A DNA stretch of 64,000 nucleotides from Pantoea sp. Eser. GTDB lineage: Bacteria > Pseudomonadota > Gammaproteobacteria > Enterobacterales > Enterobacteriaceae. Shown here in pieces: positions 42,679-54,204 of this stretch. How positions within the stretch are numbered: the first letter of the stretch is position 1; each line of letters begins with the position of its first letter. The notes below the pieces were generated by a model. It was given only the letters and a program-made list of their open reading frames with translations. It did no database searches and had not been told where the DNA came from. A program made the position numbers and the translations under genes. The stretch lies in contig SZZY01000004.1 of assembly GCA_009830035.1 (NCBI GenBank), positions 281,509 to 345,508 on the forward strand, given 5' to 3'.

Positions 42679-43704
42679 ATGTCATCTATTCGACTGGCTG
42701 ATTTAGCCCAGCAGTTGGATGCAGAATTGCACGGAGATGGCGATATCGTCATCTCCGGCATTGCTTCTATGCAATCCGCCACAACTGGCCAAATCACTTT
42801 TCTTGCAAACAGCCGTTACCGCGAGCAACTCACCCTGATTAAGGCCTCAGCCGTAGTGCTGAAGGAAGCGGATCTGGAGTGGTGCCACACCGCAGCGTTG
42901 GTGGTGAAAAACCCTTACCTGACGTATGCGCGTATGGCGCAAATACTCGATACCACGCCCCAACCGGCACAAAATATTGCGCCCAGCGCCGTCATTGATC
43001 CCAGCGCCCGTCTTGGCGCAAACGTCGCCATTGGCGCGAATGCGGTGATTGAGACCGACGTCGAACTGGGTGACAACGTGTTGATTGGCGCCGGCTGTTT
43101 TGTCGGCAAAAAGACCCGCATCGGCAGCGGCACGCGTCTGTGGGCCAATGTCTCTGTGTATCACGAGATTCAGATCGGTCAGGATTGTCTGATTCAGTCC
43201 GGCACCGTTATCGGTTCTGATGGCTTTGGTTACGCCAACGATCGCGGCAACTGGGTGAAAATTCCCCAGTTAGGCGCAGTGATTATCGGCGATCGCGTGG
43301 AAATAGGTGCCTGTACCACCATCGATCGCGGTGCGCTGGATAACACTCTGATCGGCAATGGTGTTATCATAGACAACCAGTGTCAGATCGCCCACAACGT
43401 GGTTATTGGTGACAATACTGCGGTTGCAGGCGGTGTGATCATGGCGGGTAGTTTAAAAATTGGTCGTTATTGTATGATTGGCGGTGCCAGCGTCATTAAC
43501 GGACATATGGAAATCTGTGACAAAGTCACCGTGACCGGTATGGGCATGGTCATGCGTCCGATCACCGAGCCTGGTGTATACTCGTCAGGCATTCCGCTAC
43601 AACCCAACAAAACTTGGCGCAAAACTGCAGCGCTGGTGATGAACATTGATGACATGAGCAAACGCTTAAAAGCCATCGAGCGCAAGGTCGGTAAAGACGA
43701 CTGA
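42679..43704 (+). CDS. lpxD: UDP-3-O-(3-hydroxymyristoyl)glucosamine N-acyltransferase
   Basis: Third step of lipid A synthesis. With ATG 42679 it is 341 residues, the E. coli length; a TTG directly upstream is also in frame. N-terminal uridine-binding domain ([19 protein letters not shown]) followed by a left-handed beta-helix of hexapeptides (for example [20 protein letters not shown]) and C-terminal helices ([20 protein letters not shown]). The catalytic His is in [12 protein letters not shown]. Intact. Confidence 0.97.
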   Translation: MSSIRLADLAQQLDAELHGDGDIVISGIASMQSATTGQITFLANSRYREQLTLIKASAVVLKEADLEWCHTAALVVKNPYLTYARMAQILDTTPQPAQNIAPSAVIDPSARLGANVAIGANAVIETDVELGDNVLIGAGCFVGKKTRIGSGTRLWANVSVYHEIQIGQDCLIQSGTVIGSDGFGYANDRGNWVKIPQLGAVIIGDRVEIGACTTIDRGALDNTLIGNGVIIDNQCQIAHNVVIGDNTAVAGGVIMAGSLKIGRYCMIGGASVINGHMEICDKVTVTGMGMVMRPITEPGVYSSGIPLQPNKTWRKTAALVMNIDDMSKRLKAIERKVGKDD

Positions 43705-43780
43705 CCGCCATCCCAAAACTGACCGGCTTTCATAATAAAAGTGTTAAGCAGGGAAGCCAGGCGCCACAGAACCTATTTTG

Positions 43781-43816
43781 CGGCCTGCGCAAGATCATGT
43801 TGATCTGTGCAGGCCG
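43781..43816 (+). other. strong hairpin in the lpxD-fabZ gap
   Basis: CGGCCTGC (43781-43788) pairs with GCAGGCCG (43809-43816), and AGATCA (43792-43797) with TGATCT (43801-43806), leaving a three-base loop and a small internal loop: a 14-pair stem. No T-run follows (GTGTTATTG), so it is not a standard terminator. It ends 42 bases before the TTG start of fabZ. It could be an RNA processing or attenuation site inside the lipid A operon. Confidence 0.7.
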
Positions 43817-43857
43817 TGTTATTGATGTCATAAGATTTTTAGGACAGGAAGAGTATT

Positions 43858-44313
43858 TTGACTACTGAAACTCATACTCTGAAAATTGAAGAGATTTTAG
43901 AGCTGCTGCCGCACCGCTATCCGTTTCTGCTGGTAGACCGCGTGCTGGAATTTGAAGAGCACAAATACCTGCGCGCAGTTAAGAACGTTTCTGTTAATGA
44001 ACCGTTTTTCCAGGGGCACTTCCCTGGTAAACCGATTTTTCCTGGCGTTCTGATCCTGGAAGCGATGGCGCAGGCCACCGGTATTCTGGCGTTTAAAAGC
44101 GTGGGTAAACTGGAGCCGGGCGAACTCTACTACTTTGCCGGCATCGACGATGCTCGCTTCAAGCGTCCGGTTGTGCCGGGCGATCAAATGATCATGGAAG
44201 TCACTTTCGAGAAAACCCGCCGTGGTCTGACCCGCTTTAAAGGCGTGGCGACCGTCGATGGCAAAATCGTTTGTGAAGCGACCATGATGTGTGTCCGTAG
44301 CCGGGAGGCATAA
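43858..44313 (+). CDS. fabZ: 3-hydroxyacyl-ACP dehydratase FabZ
   Basis: Dehydrates 3-hydroxyacyl-ACP in fatty acid elongation and competes with LpxA for 3-hydroxymyristoyl-ACP, setting the phospholipid/lipid A balance. 151 residues as in E. coli, starting at TTG 43858 ([21 protein letters not shown]) after AGGACAGGAAGAG. The catalytic His and Glu are in [20 protein letters not shown]. Only three bases separate it from lpxA. Intact. Confidence 0.97.
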   Translation: MTTETHTLKIEEILELLPHRYPFLLVDRVLEFEEHKYLRAVKNVSVNEPFFQGHFPGKPIFPGVLILEAMAQATGILAFKSVGKLEPGELYYFAGIDDARFKRPVVPGDQMIMEVTFEKTRRGLTRFKGVATVDGKIVCEATMMCVRSREA

Positions 44314-44316
44314 TTC

Positions 44317-45105
44317 GTGATTGATCCAACCGCCACTATCCATGCCAGTTCTGTCATTGAAGAAGGTGCTATCATTGGCGCTAACGTTCACATTGGTCCG
44401 TTCTGCTTTGTTGGAGCCAACGTTGAAATCGGTGAAGGAACGGTCCTGAAATCACACGTCGTGATTAATGGCCATACGCGTATCGGCAAAGATAACCAGA
44501 TCTATCAGTTCGCCTCAATTGGTGAAGTGAATCAGGATTTGAAATATGCCGGTGAACCAACGCGTGTTGAAATCGGCGATCGCAACCGCATTCGTGAAAG
44601 CGTGACGATTCATCGCGGCACCATCCAGGGCGGCCATGTCACCCGGGTCGGCAGCGATAATCTGCTGATGGTGAATGCGCACATTGCGCATGACTGCGTG
44701 ATCGGCAACCGCTGTATCTTCGCCAACAACGCCACCCTAGGTGGTCACGTCACGGTCGATCATTTCGCCATTATTGGCGGCATGACGGCGGTGCATCAGT
44801 GGTGCACGATTGGCGCGCACGTGATGGTTGGCGGCTGTTCTGGCGTCGCGCAGGATGTACCACCTTATGTGATTGCCCAGGGCAACCACGCTATGCCGTT
44901 CGGGATCAATATTGAAGGTCTGAAACGTCGTGGCTTCAGTAAAGAGTCACTGCACGCGATCCGCAACGCCTACAAATTGCTTTATCGCAGCGGCAGAACG
45001 CTGGATGAAGTGAAGCCTGAAATTGAAGCGATCGCGAAGCAGCACAGCGAAGTGCGGCCTTTCTACGATTTCTTTGCCCGCTCAACCCGTGGATTAATTC
45101 GTTAA
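44317..45105 (+). CDS. lpxA: UDP-N-acetylglucosamine acyltransferase
   Basis: First step of lipid A synthesis. 262 residues as in E. coli, start GTG at 44317 ([19 protein letters not shown]). Hexapeptide-repeat beta-helix; the catalytic His (His125 in E. coli) lies in [13 protein letters not shown], and the C-terminal helical part ends [11 protein letters not shown]. At one conserved place ([11 protein letters not shown] against AVHQFCIIGAH in E. coli) Trp replaces Phe, probably tolerated. lpxB follows after three bases. Confidence 0.97.
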   Translation: MIDPTATIHASSVIEEGAIIGANVHIGPFCFVGANVEIGEGTVLKSHVVINGHTRIGKDNQIYQFASIGEVNQDLKYAGEPTRVEIGDRNRIRESVTIHRGTIQGGHVTRVGSDNLLMVNAHIAHDCVIGNRCIFANNATLGGHVTVDHFAIIGGMTAVHQWCTIGAHVMVGGCSGVAQDVPPYVIAQGNHAMPFGINIEGLKRRGFSKESLHAIRNAYKLLYRSGRTLDEVKPEIEAIAKQHSEVRPFYDFFARSTRGLIR

Positions 45106-45108
45106 TCC

Positions 45109-46257
45109 ATGTCAGCGCGTCCTTTAACGATTGCCCTGGTCGCCGGAGAAACCTCCGGCGATATTCTTGGTGCAGGTCTGATCCGTGCGTTAAAAGCGCG
45201 CCATTCTGAGGCACGCTTTGTTGGCGTAGCCGGTCCGCTGATGCAGGCGGAAGGGTGTGAAGCCTGGTACGAAATGGAAGAGCTGGCGGTGATGGGCATT
45301 GTCGAAGTGCTGGGCCGGCTGCGACGTCTGCTGATGATTCGCCGCGATCTAACTCAGCGCTTCAGCGAACTGCGACCCGATGTGTTTGTCGGTATCGATG
45401 TGCCCGATTTTAATATCACGCTGGAAGGCAACCTCAAGCGCGCGGGAATTCGCACCATTCATTACGTCAGCCCGTCAGTCTGGGCATGGCGACAAAAACG
45501 CGTGTTTAAGATTGGCCGCAATACCGATCTGGTGCTGGCGTTTCTGCCGTTTGAAAAAGCCTTTTACGATCGTTATAACGTTCCCTGTCGCTTTATCGGC
45601 CATACCATGGCAGATGCGATGCCGCTGCATCCCGATAAGCTGGCTGCGCGCCGCCATCTGGCGATTGCCGATGATGCGCTCTGTCTGGCGCTGCTGCCGG
45701 GGAGCCGCGGAGCAGAAGTCGAGATGCTGAGCGGTGATTTTCTCAAAACGGCCCGCCTGCTGCGTCGTCACTATCCGGCGCTGGAGATCGTGGTGCCGCT
45801 GGTTAACGCCCGCCGCCGCGAACAGTTTGAGAAAATCAAAGTCGAAGTGGCGCCCGAACTGCCGATGCATCTGTTAGATGGGCATGGGCGTGAGGCGATG
45901 ATTGCGAGCGACGCCGCATTACTGGCGTCAGGCACTGCCGCACTCGAATGCATGCTGGCAAAATGCCCAATGGTAGTGGGTTACCGGATGAAGCCCGCCA
46001 CTTTCTGGCTGGCGAAGCGGCTGGTGAAAACGCCGTACGTTTCGCTGCCGAACCTGCTGGCCGGGCGCGAGCTGGTCACCGAGTTGCTGCAGGATGAATG
46101 CCAGCCGGACGCGCTGGCGGCGGCGTTAGATCCGCTGCTGCACGCCGGACCTGAGCGCGACACCTTGCTACAGATGTTTCATGAATTACATCAACAGATC
46201 CGCTGGAACGCCGACGAACAAGCGACGGATGCGGTACTGGAGCTGGTGAATGCCTGA
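45109..46257 (+). CDS. lpxB: lipid A disaccharide synthase
   Basis: Joins two UDP-diacylglucosamine-derived units into the lipid A disaccharide at the inner membrane. 382 residues as in E. coli, beginning [21 protein letters not shown]. Conserved segments include [34 protein letters not shown] and the nucleotide-sugar-binding [13 protein letters not shown]. Its stop overlaps rnhB by eight bases (46250-46257). Intact. Confidence 0.97.
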   Translation: MSARPLTIALVAGETSGDILGAGLIRALKARHSEARFVGVAGPLMQAEGCEAWYEMEELAVMGIVEVLGRLRRLLMIRRDLTQRFSELRPDVFVGIDVPDFNITLEGNLKRAGIRTIHYVSPSVWAWRQKRVFKIGRNTDLVLAFLPFEKAFYDRYNVPCRFIGHTMADAMPLHPDKLAARRHLAIADDALCLALLPGSRGAEVEMLSGDFLKTARLLRRHYPALEIVVPLVNARRREQFEKIKVEVAPELPMHLLDGHGREAMIASDAALLASGTAALECMLAKCPMVVGYRMKPATFWLAKRLVKTPYVSLPNLLAGRELVTELLQDECQPDALAAALDPLLHAGPERDTLLQMFHELHQQIRWNADEQATDAVLELVNA

Positions 46258-46840
46258 TTTTATCTATCCTGCCGTCGGGCTGATTGCCGGCGTAGACGAA
46301 GTAGGGCGCGGGCCACTGGTCGGCGCGGTCGTCACTGCCGCGGTGATCCTCGATCCGGCAAAACCGATTATCGGCCTTGCGGATTCGAAAAAATTGTCAG
46401 AAAAACGCCGTCTGGCGCTGTATGATGAAATCAAAGAGAAGGCGCTGGCCTGGAGCCTGGACCGCGCAGACCCGGAAGAGATTGACCAGCTTAATATTCT
46501 GCACGCCACCATGCTGGCGATGCAGCGTGCGGTCGCCGGTTTGCAGATCCTGCCCGACTACGTGCTGATTGATGGCAACCGCTGTCCGGCGCTGCCGATG
46601 CCGTCGCAGGCGGTAGTCAAAGGGGACAGTCTAGTGGCGGAAATAAGCGCGGCCTCAATCATTGCCAAAGTGACGCGTGACCGCGAAATGGCAGAGCTCG
46701 ATCTGCTGTTTCCGCAGTATGGCTTTGCGCAACATAAAGGCTATCCTACGGCGCTGCACATGGAAAAATTGACGCAGTATGGTGCCACGCCGCACCACCG
46801 TAGCAGTTTTGCTCCGGTACGCAACGCGCTTCGACGCTGA
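46250..46840 (+). CDS. rnhB: ribonuclease HII
   Basis: Removes ribonucleotides from DNA and RNA of RNA-DNA hybrids. 196 residues (198 in E. coli). The N-terminal [15 protein letters not shown] carries catalytic Asp and Glu; [21 protein letters not shown] and the metal-binding region near [17 protein letters not shown] follow. ATG 46250 lies inside the end of lpxB, so it is translationally coupled. dnaE starts 65 bases downstream. Intact. Confidence 0.96.
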   Translation: MPDFIYPAVGLIAGVDEVGRGPLVGAVVTAAVILDPAKPIIGLADSKKLSEKRRLALYDEIKEKALAWSLDRADPEEIDQLNILHATMLAMQRAVAGLQILPDYVLIDGNRCPALPMPSQAVVKGDSLVAEISAASIIAKVTRDREMAELDLLFPQYGFAQHKGYPTALHMEKLTQYGATPHHRSSFAPVRNALRR

Positions 46841-46905
46841 CGTACTGGCTGCCCGCCAGCCCCATACGCTTTAATAGCCTGACACTGTTTTAACCGGAAA
46901 CCGAT

Positions 46906-49900
46906 ATGGCTGAACCCCGTTTTATACATCTGCGTGTCCATAGCGACTATTCGATGGTTGATGGCCTGGCGAAAACCGGGCCGCTGATCAAGAAGGCGGC
47001 TGCACTTGGCATGCCCGCGATTGCGATTACCGATTTCACCAACCTGTGTGGTTTGGTGAAGTTCTACGGTGGCGCGCACAGCGCAGGAATCAAGCCGATC
47101 ATTGGTGCCGACTTCAACGTGGCCAGTGAGCTGATGGGGGATGAGTTAACCCAGCTGACGATACTGGCCGCCAACAACACCGGTTATCAGAACCTGACGC
47201 TGTTGATTTCACGAGCCTATCAGCGAGGCTACGGCGTGGCCGGACCGATCATCGATCGCGACTGGCTGCTGGAGCTCAGTGAGGGACTCATTCTACTGTC
47301 GGGCGGACGTCGGGGCGATGTCGGTCGCAGTCTGCTGCGGGGCAATACGGCATTGGTGTCGCAGTGCCTGGCATTTTATCAGCAGCATTTCGCCGATCGG
47401 TACTACCTAGAACTGGTGCGCACCGGTCGTCAGGATGAAGAGAGCTATCTGCACGCGGCAGTTGAACTGGCGATCGCTGAAGGTGTGCCGGTCGTTGCCA
47501 CCAACGAAGTCTGCTTCATCAATGAAGAGGATTTCGACGCCCACGAAATTCGCGTTGCCATCCACCATGGCTACACGCTGGACGATCCGAAACGTCCGCG
47601 CAACTACAGTCCTCAGCAATATATGCGCAGCGAAGCGGAGATGTGCGAGCTGTTTTCGGACATCCCGGAAGCGCTGGAAAACAGCGTAGAGATTGCTAAG
47701 CGTTGTAACGTCACGGTCCGGCTGGGTGAGTACTTCCTGCCGCAATTCCCGACCGGTGACATGACTACTGAAGATTACCTGGTGGTGAAATCGCGCGAAG
47801 GGCTGGAAGAGCGTCTGGTTTTCCTGTTCCCTGACGAAGCGGAACGCGCAGAGAAACGCCCGGAGTATGATGAACGCCTGGAGATTGAACTCAACGTTAT
47901 CAACCAGATGGGCTTCCCCGGCTACTTCCTGATCGTGATGGAGTTTATCCTGTGGTCGAAGGATAACGGCGTGCCGGTCGGACCGGGCCGTGGATCCGGT
48001 GCAGGCTCGCTGGTGGCCTATGCGCTGAAAATCACCGATATCGACCCGCTGGAATTTGACCTGCTGTTCGAACGTTTCCTTAACCCGGAACGTGTTTCGA
48101 TGCCCGACTTTGACGTCGATTTCTGTATGGAAAAGCGCGATCAGGTGATTGAACATGTCGCAGATATGTACGGGCGTGAAGCAGTTTCGCAGATCATTAC
48201 CTTTGGTACGATGGCGGCGAAAGCGGTAATCCGCGATGTCGGCCGCGTGCTGGGGCATCCTTACGGCTTCGTCGATCGCATTTCAAAACTGATCCCACCC
48301 GATCCCGGCATGACGCTGGAAAAAGCCTTTATCGCTGAGCCGCAGTTGCCGACCATGTATGACGCGGATGAAGAGGTTAAGGCGCTGATCGATATGGCGT
48401 GTAAGCTGGAAGGCGTCACGCGTAACGCCGGTAAACATGCCGGTGGTGTGGTGATCGCGCCGACCAAAATTACCGATTTTGCCCCGCTCTACTGTGACGA
48501 AAACGGCCAGTTCCCGGTGACGCAGTTTGACAAGAATGATGTGGAATATGCCGGGCTGGTGAAGTTTGACTTCCTCGGCCTGCGTACACTGACCATCATC
48601 GACTGGGCGCTGAAGATGATTAACCCGCGCCGGGAAAAGCAGGGACTGGAGCCGATCGATATCGCCGCCATCCCGCTGGATGATAAAAAAAGCTTCGACA
48701 TGCTGCAGCGCTCGGAAACCACGGCGGTGTTCCAGCTTGAATCGCGCGGCATGAAAGATCTGATCAAGCGTCTGAAGCCCGACTGCTTCGAAGATATGAT
48801 CGCACTGGTGGCGCTGTTCCGTCCGGGTCCGTTGCAGTCCGGCATGGTAGATAACTTCATCGACCGTAAACATGGCCGTGAAGCGATCTCTTATCCTGAT
48901 ATTCAGTGGCAGCATGAGAGCCTGAAGCCGGTGCTTGAACCGACCTACGGCATCATTCTCTATCAGGAACAGGTGATGCAGATCGCCCAGGTGCTCTCCG
49001 GCTATACCCTCGGCGGGGCAGATATGCTGCGCCGTGCAATGGGTAAAAAGAAACCGGAAGAGATGGCCAAGCAGCGGTCGGTATTCCGTGACGGTGCGGA
49101 AAGAATGGGCATCGACGGCGAACTGTCGATGAATATCTTCGATCTGGTAGAAAAATTTGCCGGCTACGGCTTTAACAAGTCACACTCCGCCGCGTATGCG
49201 CTGGTCTCTTATCAGACGCTGTGGCTGAAAGCCCACTATCCGGCCGAATTTATGGCTGCGGTAATGACGGCTGACATGGACAACACCGAGAAGGTGGTGG
49301 GTCTGGTCGATGAATGCTGGCGTATGGGGCTGAAAGTCCTGCCGCCGGACATCAACTCCGGCCTGTATCAGTTCCACGTAAATGAGGCAGGCGAAATCGT
49401 CTACGGTATCGGCGCGATCAAAGGCGTCGGTGAAGGGCCGATCGAAGCGATCATCGACGCCCGTAACGAAGGCGGCTACTTCCGCGAACTGTTTGATCTC
49501 TGCGCCCGGACCGATACCAAAAAGATCAACCGCCGGGTGATGGAAAAATTGATCATGTCCGGCGCCTTCGATCGCCTCGGACCGCACCGCGCCGCGCTGA
49601 TGAGTTCACTCAGCGATGCGCTGAAAGCAGCCGATCAGCATGCTAAAGCGGAAGCGATCGGGCAGGCAGATATGTTTGGCGTGCTGGCCGATGAGCCGGA
49701 GCAGGTAGAGAAATCCTACGCCAGCGTCACGCCGTGGCCAGAGCAGGTTCAGCTGGATGGCGAACGGGAAACGCTGGGGTTATACCTTACCGGCCACCCG
49801 ATTAATCAGTATCTGAAAGAAATTGAGCGTTACGTCGGCGGGGTGCGGCTGAAAGATATGCATCCTACCGATCGCGGTAAAATTACCGTCGCGGCCGGTC

Positions 49901-50388
49901 TGGTGATCGCTGCGCGCGTAATGGTGACCAAACGCGGCAACCGAATTGGTATCTGTACTCTGGATGACCGTTCCGGCCGTCTTGAGGTGATGTTATTTAC
50001 CGATGCGTTAGATAAATACCAGCAGTTGCTGGAGAAAGACCGTATCCTGATCGTCAGCGGACAGGTCAGCTTTGATGACTTCAGCGGCGGCCTTAAAATG
50101 ACCGCCCGGGAATTCATGGACATCGACGAAGCGCGCGAAAAATATGCGCGCGGACTTGCTATATCGCTGACGGACAGGCAAATTGATGACCAGCTATTAA
50201 ACCGACTCCGTCAGTCCCTAGAACCCCATCGCTCAGGGACTATTCCGGTGCATCTCTACTATCAGAGAGCCGACGCGCGAGCGAAGCTGCGCTTTGGTGC
50301 AGCGTGGCGAATTTCGCCCAGCGATCGTTTACTTAACGATCTGCGCTCGTTGATTGGATCGGAGCAGGTGGAACTGGAGTTTGACTAA
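46906..50388 (+). CDS. dnaE: DNA polymerase III alpha subunit
   Basis: Replicative polymerase catalytic subunit. 1160 residues, exactly the E. coli length. N-terminal PHP domain ([19 protein letters not shown]), C-family polymerase core with the catalytic Asp pair in [13 protein letters not shown] and [16 protein letters not shown], a helix-hairpin-helix region around 830-860, and an OB fold near 990-1080 ([20 protein letters not shown]). No lesion in nearly 3.5 kb, in contrast with smaller accessory genes nearby. accA follows after 12 bases. Confidence 0.98.
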   Translation: MAEPRFIHLRVHSDYSMVDGLAKTGPLIKKAAALGMPAIAITDFTNLCGLVKFYGGAHSAGIKPIIGADFNVASELMGDELTQLTILAANNTGYQNLTLLISRAYQRGYGVAGPIIDRDWLLELSEGLILLSGGRRGDVGRSLLRGNTALVSQCLAFYQQHFADRYYLELVRTGRQDEESYLHAAVELAIAEGVPVVATNEVCFINEEDFDAHEIRVAIHHGYTLDDPKRPRNYSPQQYMRSEAEMCELFSDIPEALENSVEIAKRCNVTVRLGEYFLPQFPTGDMTTEDYLVVKSREGLEERLVFLFPDEAERAEKRPEYDERLEIELNVINQMGFPGYFLIVMEFILWSKDNGVPVGPGRGSGAGSLVAYALKITDIDPLEFDLLFERFLNPERVSMPDFDVDFCMEKRDQVIEHVADMYGREAVSQIITFGTMAAKAVIRDVGRVLGHPYGFVDRISKLIPPDPGMTLEKAFIAEPQLPTMYDADEEVKALIDMACKLEGVTRNAGKHAGGVVIAPTKITDFAPLYCDENGQFPVTQFDKNDVEYAGLVKFDFLGLRTLTIIDWALKMINPRREKQGLEPIDIAAIPLDDKKSFDMLQRSETTAVFQLESRGMKDLIKRLKPDCFEDMIALVALFRPGPLQSGMVDNFIDRKHGREAISYPDIQWQHESLKPVLEPTYGIILYQEQVMQIAQVLSGYTLGGADMLRRAMGKKKPEEMAKQRSVFRDGAERMGIDGELSMNIFDLVEKFAGYGFNKSHSAAYALVSYQTLWLKAHYPAEFMAAVMTADMDNTEKVVGLVDECWRMGLKVLPPDINSGLYQFHVNEAGEIVYGIGAIKGVGEGPIEAIIDARNEGGYFRELFDLCARTDTKKINRRVMEKLIMSGAFDRLGPHRAALMSSLSDALKAADQHAKAEAIGQADMFGVLADEPEQVEKSYASVTPWPEQVQLDGERETLGLYLTGHPINQYLKEIERYVGGVRLKDMHPTDRGKITVAAGLVIAARVMVTKRGNRIGICTLDDRSGRLEVMLFTDALDKYQQLLEKDRILIVSGQVSFDDFSGGLKMTAREFMDIDEAREKYARGLAISLTDRQIDDQLLNRLRQSLEPHRSGTIPVHLYYQRADARAKLRFGAAWRISPSDRLLNDLRSLIGSEQVELEFD

Positions 50389-50400
50389 AACAGGAACATT

Positions 50401-51357
50401 ATGAGTCTTAATTACCCGGATTTTGAACAGCCGATCGCCGAACTGGAAGCGAAGATTGATTCGCTGACGTCGATTGGTCGTCAGGATGATAAACACGTTA
50501 ATCTGGATGAAGAAGTTCAGCGCCTGCGCGAAAAAAGCGTTGAGCTGACCCGTAAAATCTTTGCAGATTTAGGCGCATGGCAAATCGCCCAACTGGCGCG
50601 CCATCCTTTGCGTCCTTATACCTTTGACTACGTCCGTAACGCGTTCGATAATTTCGATGAGCTGGCGGGTGACCGTGCTTATGCGGATGACAAAGCCATT
50701 GTCGGCGGTATTGCGCGTCTTGATGGCCGTCCGGTGATGATCATCGGCCACCAGAAAGGCCGTGAAACCAAAGAGAAAATTCGCCGTAACTTCGGTATGC
50801 CGGCACCGGAAGGGTATCGTAAAGCGCTGCGCCTGATGGAAATGGCTGAGCGGTTTAAAATGCCTGTCATTACCTTCATCGACACCCCAGGCGCCTATCC
50901 GGGCGTGGGCGCCGAAGAGCGTGGTCAGTCAGAAGCCATTGCGCGCAACCTGCGTGAAATGTCGGGTCTGAAAGTGCCGGTCATCTGTACGGTGATTGGT
51001 GAAGGCGGTTCCGGTGGTGCGCTGGCGATTGGCGTGGGCGATAAAGTTAACATGCTGCAGTACAGCACCTATTCAGTGATTTCTCCGGAAGGTTGTGCCT
51101 CGATTTTGTGGAAGAGCGCCGACAAAGCGCCTCTGGCTGCCGAAGCTATGGGCATCACCGCTCACCGTCTGAAAGAGCTGAAGCTGATCGACTCAGTGAT
51201 TCCTGAGCCGTTAGGCGGGGCGCATCGTCATCCGGTCGATATGGCTCAGTCGCTGAAGCAGAAACTGCTGGCCGACTTGGCCGATCTCGACGGTCTGAGC
51301 ACTGAAGAGCTGCTGGATCGTCGTTATCAGCGTCTGATGAGCTACGGCTACGCCTGA
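50401..51357 (+). CDS. accA: acetyl-CoA carboxylase carboxyltransferase subunit alpha
   Basis: Forms with AccD the carboxyltransferase that makes malonyl-CoA. 318 residues. N-terminal helices ([19 protein letters not shown]) followed by the crotonase-like carboxyltransferase domain with [18 protein letters not shown] and [15 protein letters not shown]. Last gene of the long bamA-accA cluster, closed by a terminator. In E. coli ldcC follows; here it follows as a pseudogene. Confidence 0.97.
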   Translation: MSLNYPDFEQPIAELEAKIDSLTSIGRQDDKHVNLDEEVQRLREKSVELTRKIFADLGAWQIAQLARHPLRPYTFDYVRNAFDNFDELAGDRAYADDKAIVGGIARLDGRPVMIIGHQKGRETKEKIRRNFGMPAPEGYRKALRLMEMAERFKMPVITFIDTPGAYPGVGAEERGQSEAIARNLREMSGLKVPVICTVIGEGGSGGALAIGVGDKVNMLQYSTYSVISPEGCASILWKSADKAPLAAEAMGITAHRLKELKLIDSVIPEPLGGAHRHPVDMAQSLKQKLLADLADLDGLSTEELLDRRYQRLMSYGYA

Positions 51358-51378
51358 TTGGGCTGATGGTCAAAAACA

Positions 51379-51403
51379 AGCGGACTGCGGTCCGCTTTTT
51401 TTA
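51379..51403 (+). terminator. Rho-independent terminator after accA
   Basis: AAGCGGAC, loop TGCG-like, GTCCGCTT and seven T. It closes the essential block that began upstream of dxr. Confidence 0.9.
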
Positions 51404-51540
51404 TGTCGCCAGCCTGACTCTGCACGCTTTTTCGGATGCCTGCGCCGCCTGCACGGCTCGCTGCTGCCTGACCTGCTGGCTACACCTTCAATCGGTTAGC
51501 GTATATGCTTACCCGATGCCACGACCAAGGGAGGTGAGCA

Positions 51541-53690
51541 TTGAATATTCTGGCGATCATGGGCGCGCACGGCGTGTTTTATAAAGATGAGCCGTTGCGT
51601 GAACTCGACGCGGCATTAAATCTGCAAGTTTTTCAGCTACTTTATCCGAGAAACAGCGACGATCTGCTCAAGCTGATTGAACACAATCCGCGTATAAGCG
51701 GGGTGGTCTTTGACTGGGACGCGCATAACAGCCCGGAACTGTGCGGCGAGATCAATCAGCTTAATGAATACCTGCCGCTCTGCGCTTTCATCAACACCCA
51801 CTCGCAGATAGATATCAGCGTCAATGAGATGCGGATGCCGCTGCACTTCTTTGAATATGCGCTCAACGCAGCCGACGGTATCGCGCTGCATACCCGCCAG
51901 TACACCGATGACTATATTGACCACGTCACGCAACCGCTGACGAAAGCGCTGTTCACCTACGTCAAAGAGGGTAAGTACACCTTTTGCACGCCCGGTCACA
52001 TGGCGGGCACTGCTTTTCAAAAGAGCCCGGTTGGCTGCCTGTTCTATGATTTCTTCGGCGCGAATACCCTGAAGTCTGATATCTGAATTTCGGTGACGGA
52101 ACTCGGCTCGCTGCTCGATCACACCGGCCCGCACTTGAAGCGGAAGAGTATGTGGCGCGCACCTTTGGCGCTGAGCAGAGTTACATGGTGACCAACGGCA
52201 CCTCGACCTCCAATAAAATTGCTGGGATGTCCGCGGCGCCCGCCGGCAGCACGGTGCTTATTGACCGTAACTGCCACAAGTCACTGACTCATCTGCTGAT
52301 GATGAGCGATCTGATCCCGATCTGGCTGAAGCCAACCCGCAATGCGCTGGGCATTCTTGGCGGTATCCCAAAACAGGAATTCACCCGCGCCAGCATCACG
52401 CAAAAAGTGGCGACCACTGAACGTGCCAGCTGGCCGGTCCATGCGGTGATCACCAACCCGACCTATGACAGCCTGCTGTATAACACCCAGTACATCAAAG
52501 AGACGCTGGATGTGCCGTAGATTCACTTTGATTCCGCCTGGGTTCCCTATACCAACTTCCACCCGATTTACGCCGGCAAAAGCGGCATGATCGGCGAACG
52601 TATTCCAGGCAAAGTAGTGTATGAAACCCAGTCACCCCACAAGCTGCTGGCGGCGTTTTCACAGGCATCGATAATTCACATTAAAGGCGATTATGACGAG
52701 CAGACCTTTAACGAAGCCTACATGATGTATACCACCACCTCGCCGAACTACGCCATTGTCTCGTCGATTGAAACCGCGGCGGCGATGCTGCGCGGTAATC
52801 TGGGCAAGCGACTGATCAACCGTTCGGTGGAACGCGCCCTGCATTTGCGTCGCGAGATCCAGCGCCTGCGCGAAGAGTCTGACAGCTGGTTCTTTGATAT
52901 CTGGCAGCCGGAACAGATTGATGAGGCGCAATGCTGGCCGATCCAGCCTGGCGACGAGGCGTGGCAAGGCTTTACCTAGGCCGATCGCGATCACATGTAT
53001 CTCGAACCGATCAAGGTCACTATCCTGACGCCAGGCATGAGCGAACTGGGTGAGATGGCTGAAGAGGGGATCCCGGCCGCGCCGGTGGCCAAATTTCTCG
53101 ATGAGCGCGGCATCGTGGTGGAGAAAACCAGCCCTTATAACCTGCTGTTCCAGTTCAGCATTGGCATCGACAAAACCAAGGCGATGAGCGTGCTGCGCGG
53201 GCTGACCGAGTTCAAACGCGCCTACGATCTTAATCTGCGGGTGAAAAATATGTTGCCGGATCTCTATGCTGAAGATCCCGACTTCTACCGTAATATGCGG
53301 ATCCAGACGCTGGCGCAGGGCATCCATCAGTTGATCCGCCATCACGATCTGCCGCGGCTGATGCTGCAGGCGTTTGATGTGCTGCCGGAGATGAAGATTA
53401 CGCCGCATCAGGCATTCCAGCAGCAGGTGAAAGGCAATATCGAAACGGTCGATATCAGTCAGCTGGTCGGGCGGATCTCAGCCAACATGATTTTGCCCTA
53501 TCCGCCGGGCGTGCCGCTGGTGATGCCGGGAGAGATGATTACCGAACAGAGCCGTGCGGTACTCGATTTCCTGCTAATGCTGTGCAGCATTGGCCGTCAC
53601 TATCCGGGCTTTGAAACCGATATTCACGGCGCCACGCTGACTGAAGAGGGGGAATATCGGGTTCGGGTGCTGAAAAACGACGCCGGTTGA
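51541..53690 (+). pseudogene. ldcC: ldcC, lysine decarboxylase, three in-frame stops and a frameshift
   Basis: LdcC decarboxylates lysine to cadaverine. A strong GGAGGTG precedes a TTG start at 51541 (NILAIMGAHGVFYKDEPL). Lesions: TGA at 52084-52086 after LKSDI, a one-base loss near 52134 (after DHTGPHL), TAG at 52518-52520 after TLDVP, and TAG at 52977-52979 after QGFT. Between them nearly the full ~715-residue protein is recognisable, ending FETDIHGATLTEEGEYRVRVL. The PLP lysine stays, but its neighbours have changed (QSPHKLL for QSTHK), as have other conserved spots (GMSAAPAG for GMYAAP; NPTYDSL for NSTYDGL). Missense drift in conserved sites argues for true inactivation, not read errors. 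Confidence 0.95.
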
Positions 53691-53760
53691 GAACTTTGTA
53701 GATTGTCAGCCACCGGGTGCCTGCGTAAGGTAGGCACTCGTCTGAACTTAAGGAATTGAA

Positions 53761-54152
53761 ATGCTGCAGTTAACGGCTATCCACCACATTGCGATCATCG
53801 CGTCAGATTATCAGCGCAGCAAAGCGTTCTACTGTGACGTGCTCGGCTTCAGCCTGATGGGCGAATATTACCGCGAAGCCCGCGACTCATGGAAAGGGGA
53901 TCTGGCGCTTCAGGGTCAGTACACTATCGAACTGTTCTCTTTCCCTCAGCCGCCAGCGCGGGTCAGCCATCCTGTGAAGCCTGCGGTCTGCGTCATATGG
54001 CGTTCACCGTGCCGGATGTTGAGGCGGCAGTCGCAATGCTGGCGCAGAAAGGGGTGGTGTGCGAGCCGATCCGCATCGATGAACTGACCGGCAAACAGTG
54101 CACTTTCTTTGCCGATCCAGATGGTTTGCCGCTGGAGCTTTATCAGGCGTAA
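53761..54152 (+). pseudogene. yaeR: yaeR, VOC (glyoxalase-like) family protein, frameshifted
   Basis: YaeR is a small metal-dependent vicinal-oxygen-chelate protein of unknown substrate. ATG 53761 opens MLQLTAIHHIAIIASDYQRSK with the N-terminal metal His. After PPARVSHP (about 53971) two extra bases shift the frame; EACGLRHMAFTVPDVEAAV continues in the other frame to ADPDGLPLELYQA at 54152. Without the two bases the protein would be about 130 residues, as in E. coli. This is the only lesion, so a read error is possible, though neighbours on both sides include dead genes. Confidence 0.82.
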
Positions 54153-54204
54153 AATAGCGCGCTCGGTGGGCCACATCGGGTGGCCCTATTGTCTGGATTG
54201 CGCC

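Noticed and set aside
34564..44319. GTG and TTG starts of frr, cdsA, skp, fabZ and lpxA as anomalies
   Set aside because: The same genes use non-ATG starts in E. coli, to my knowledge, and alignment supports them.
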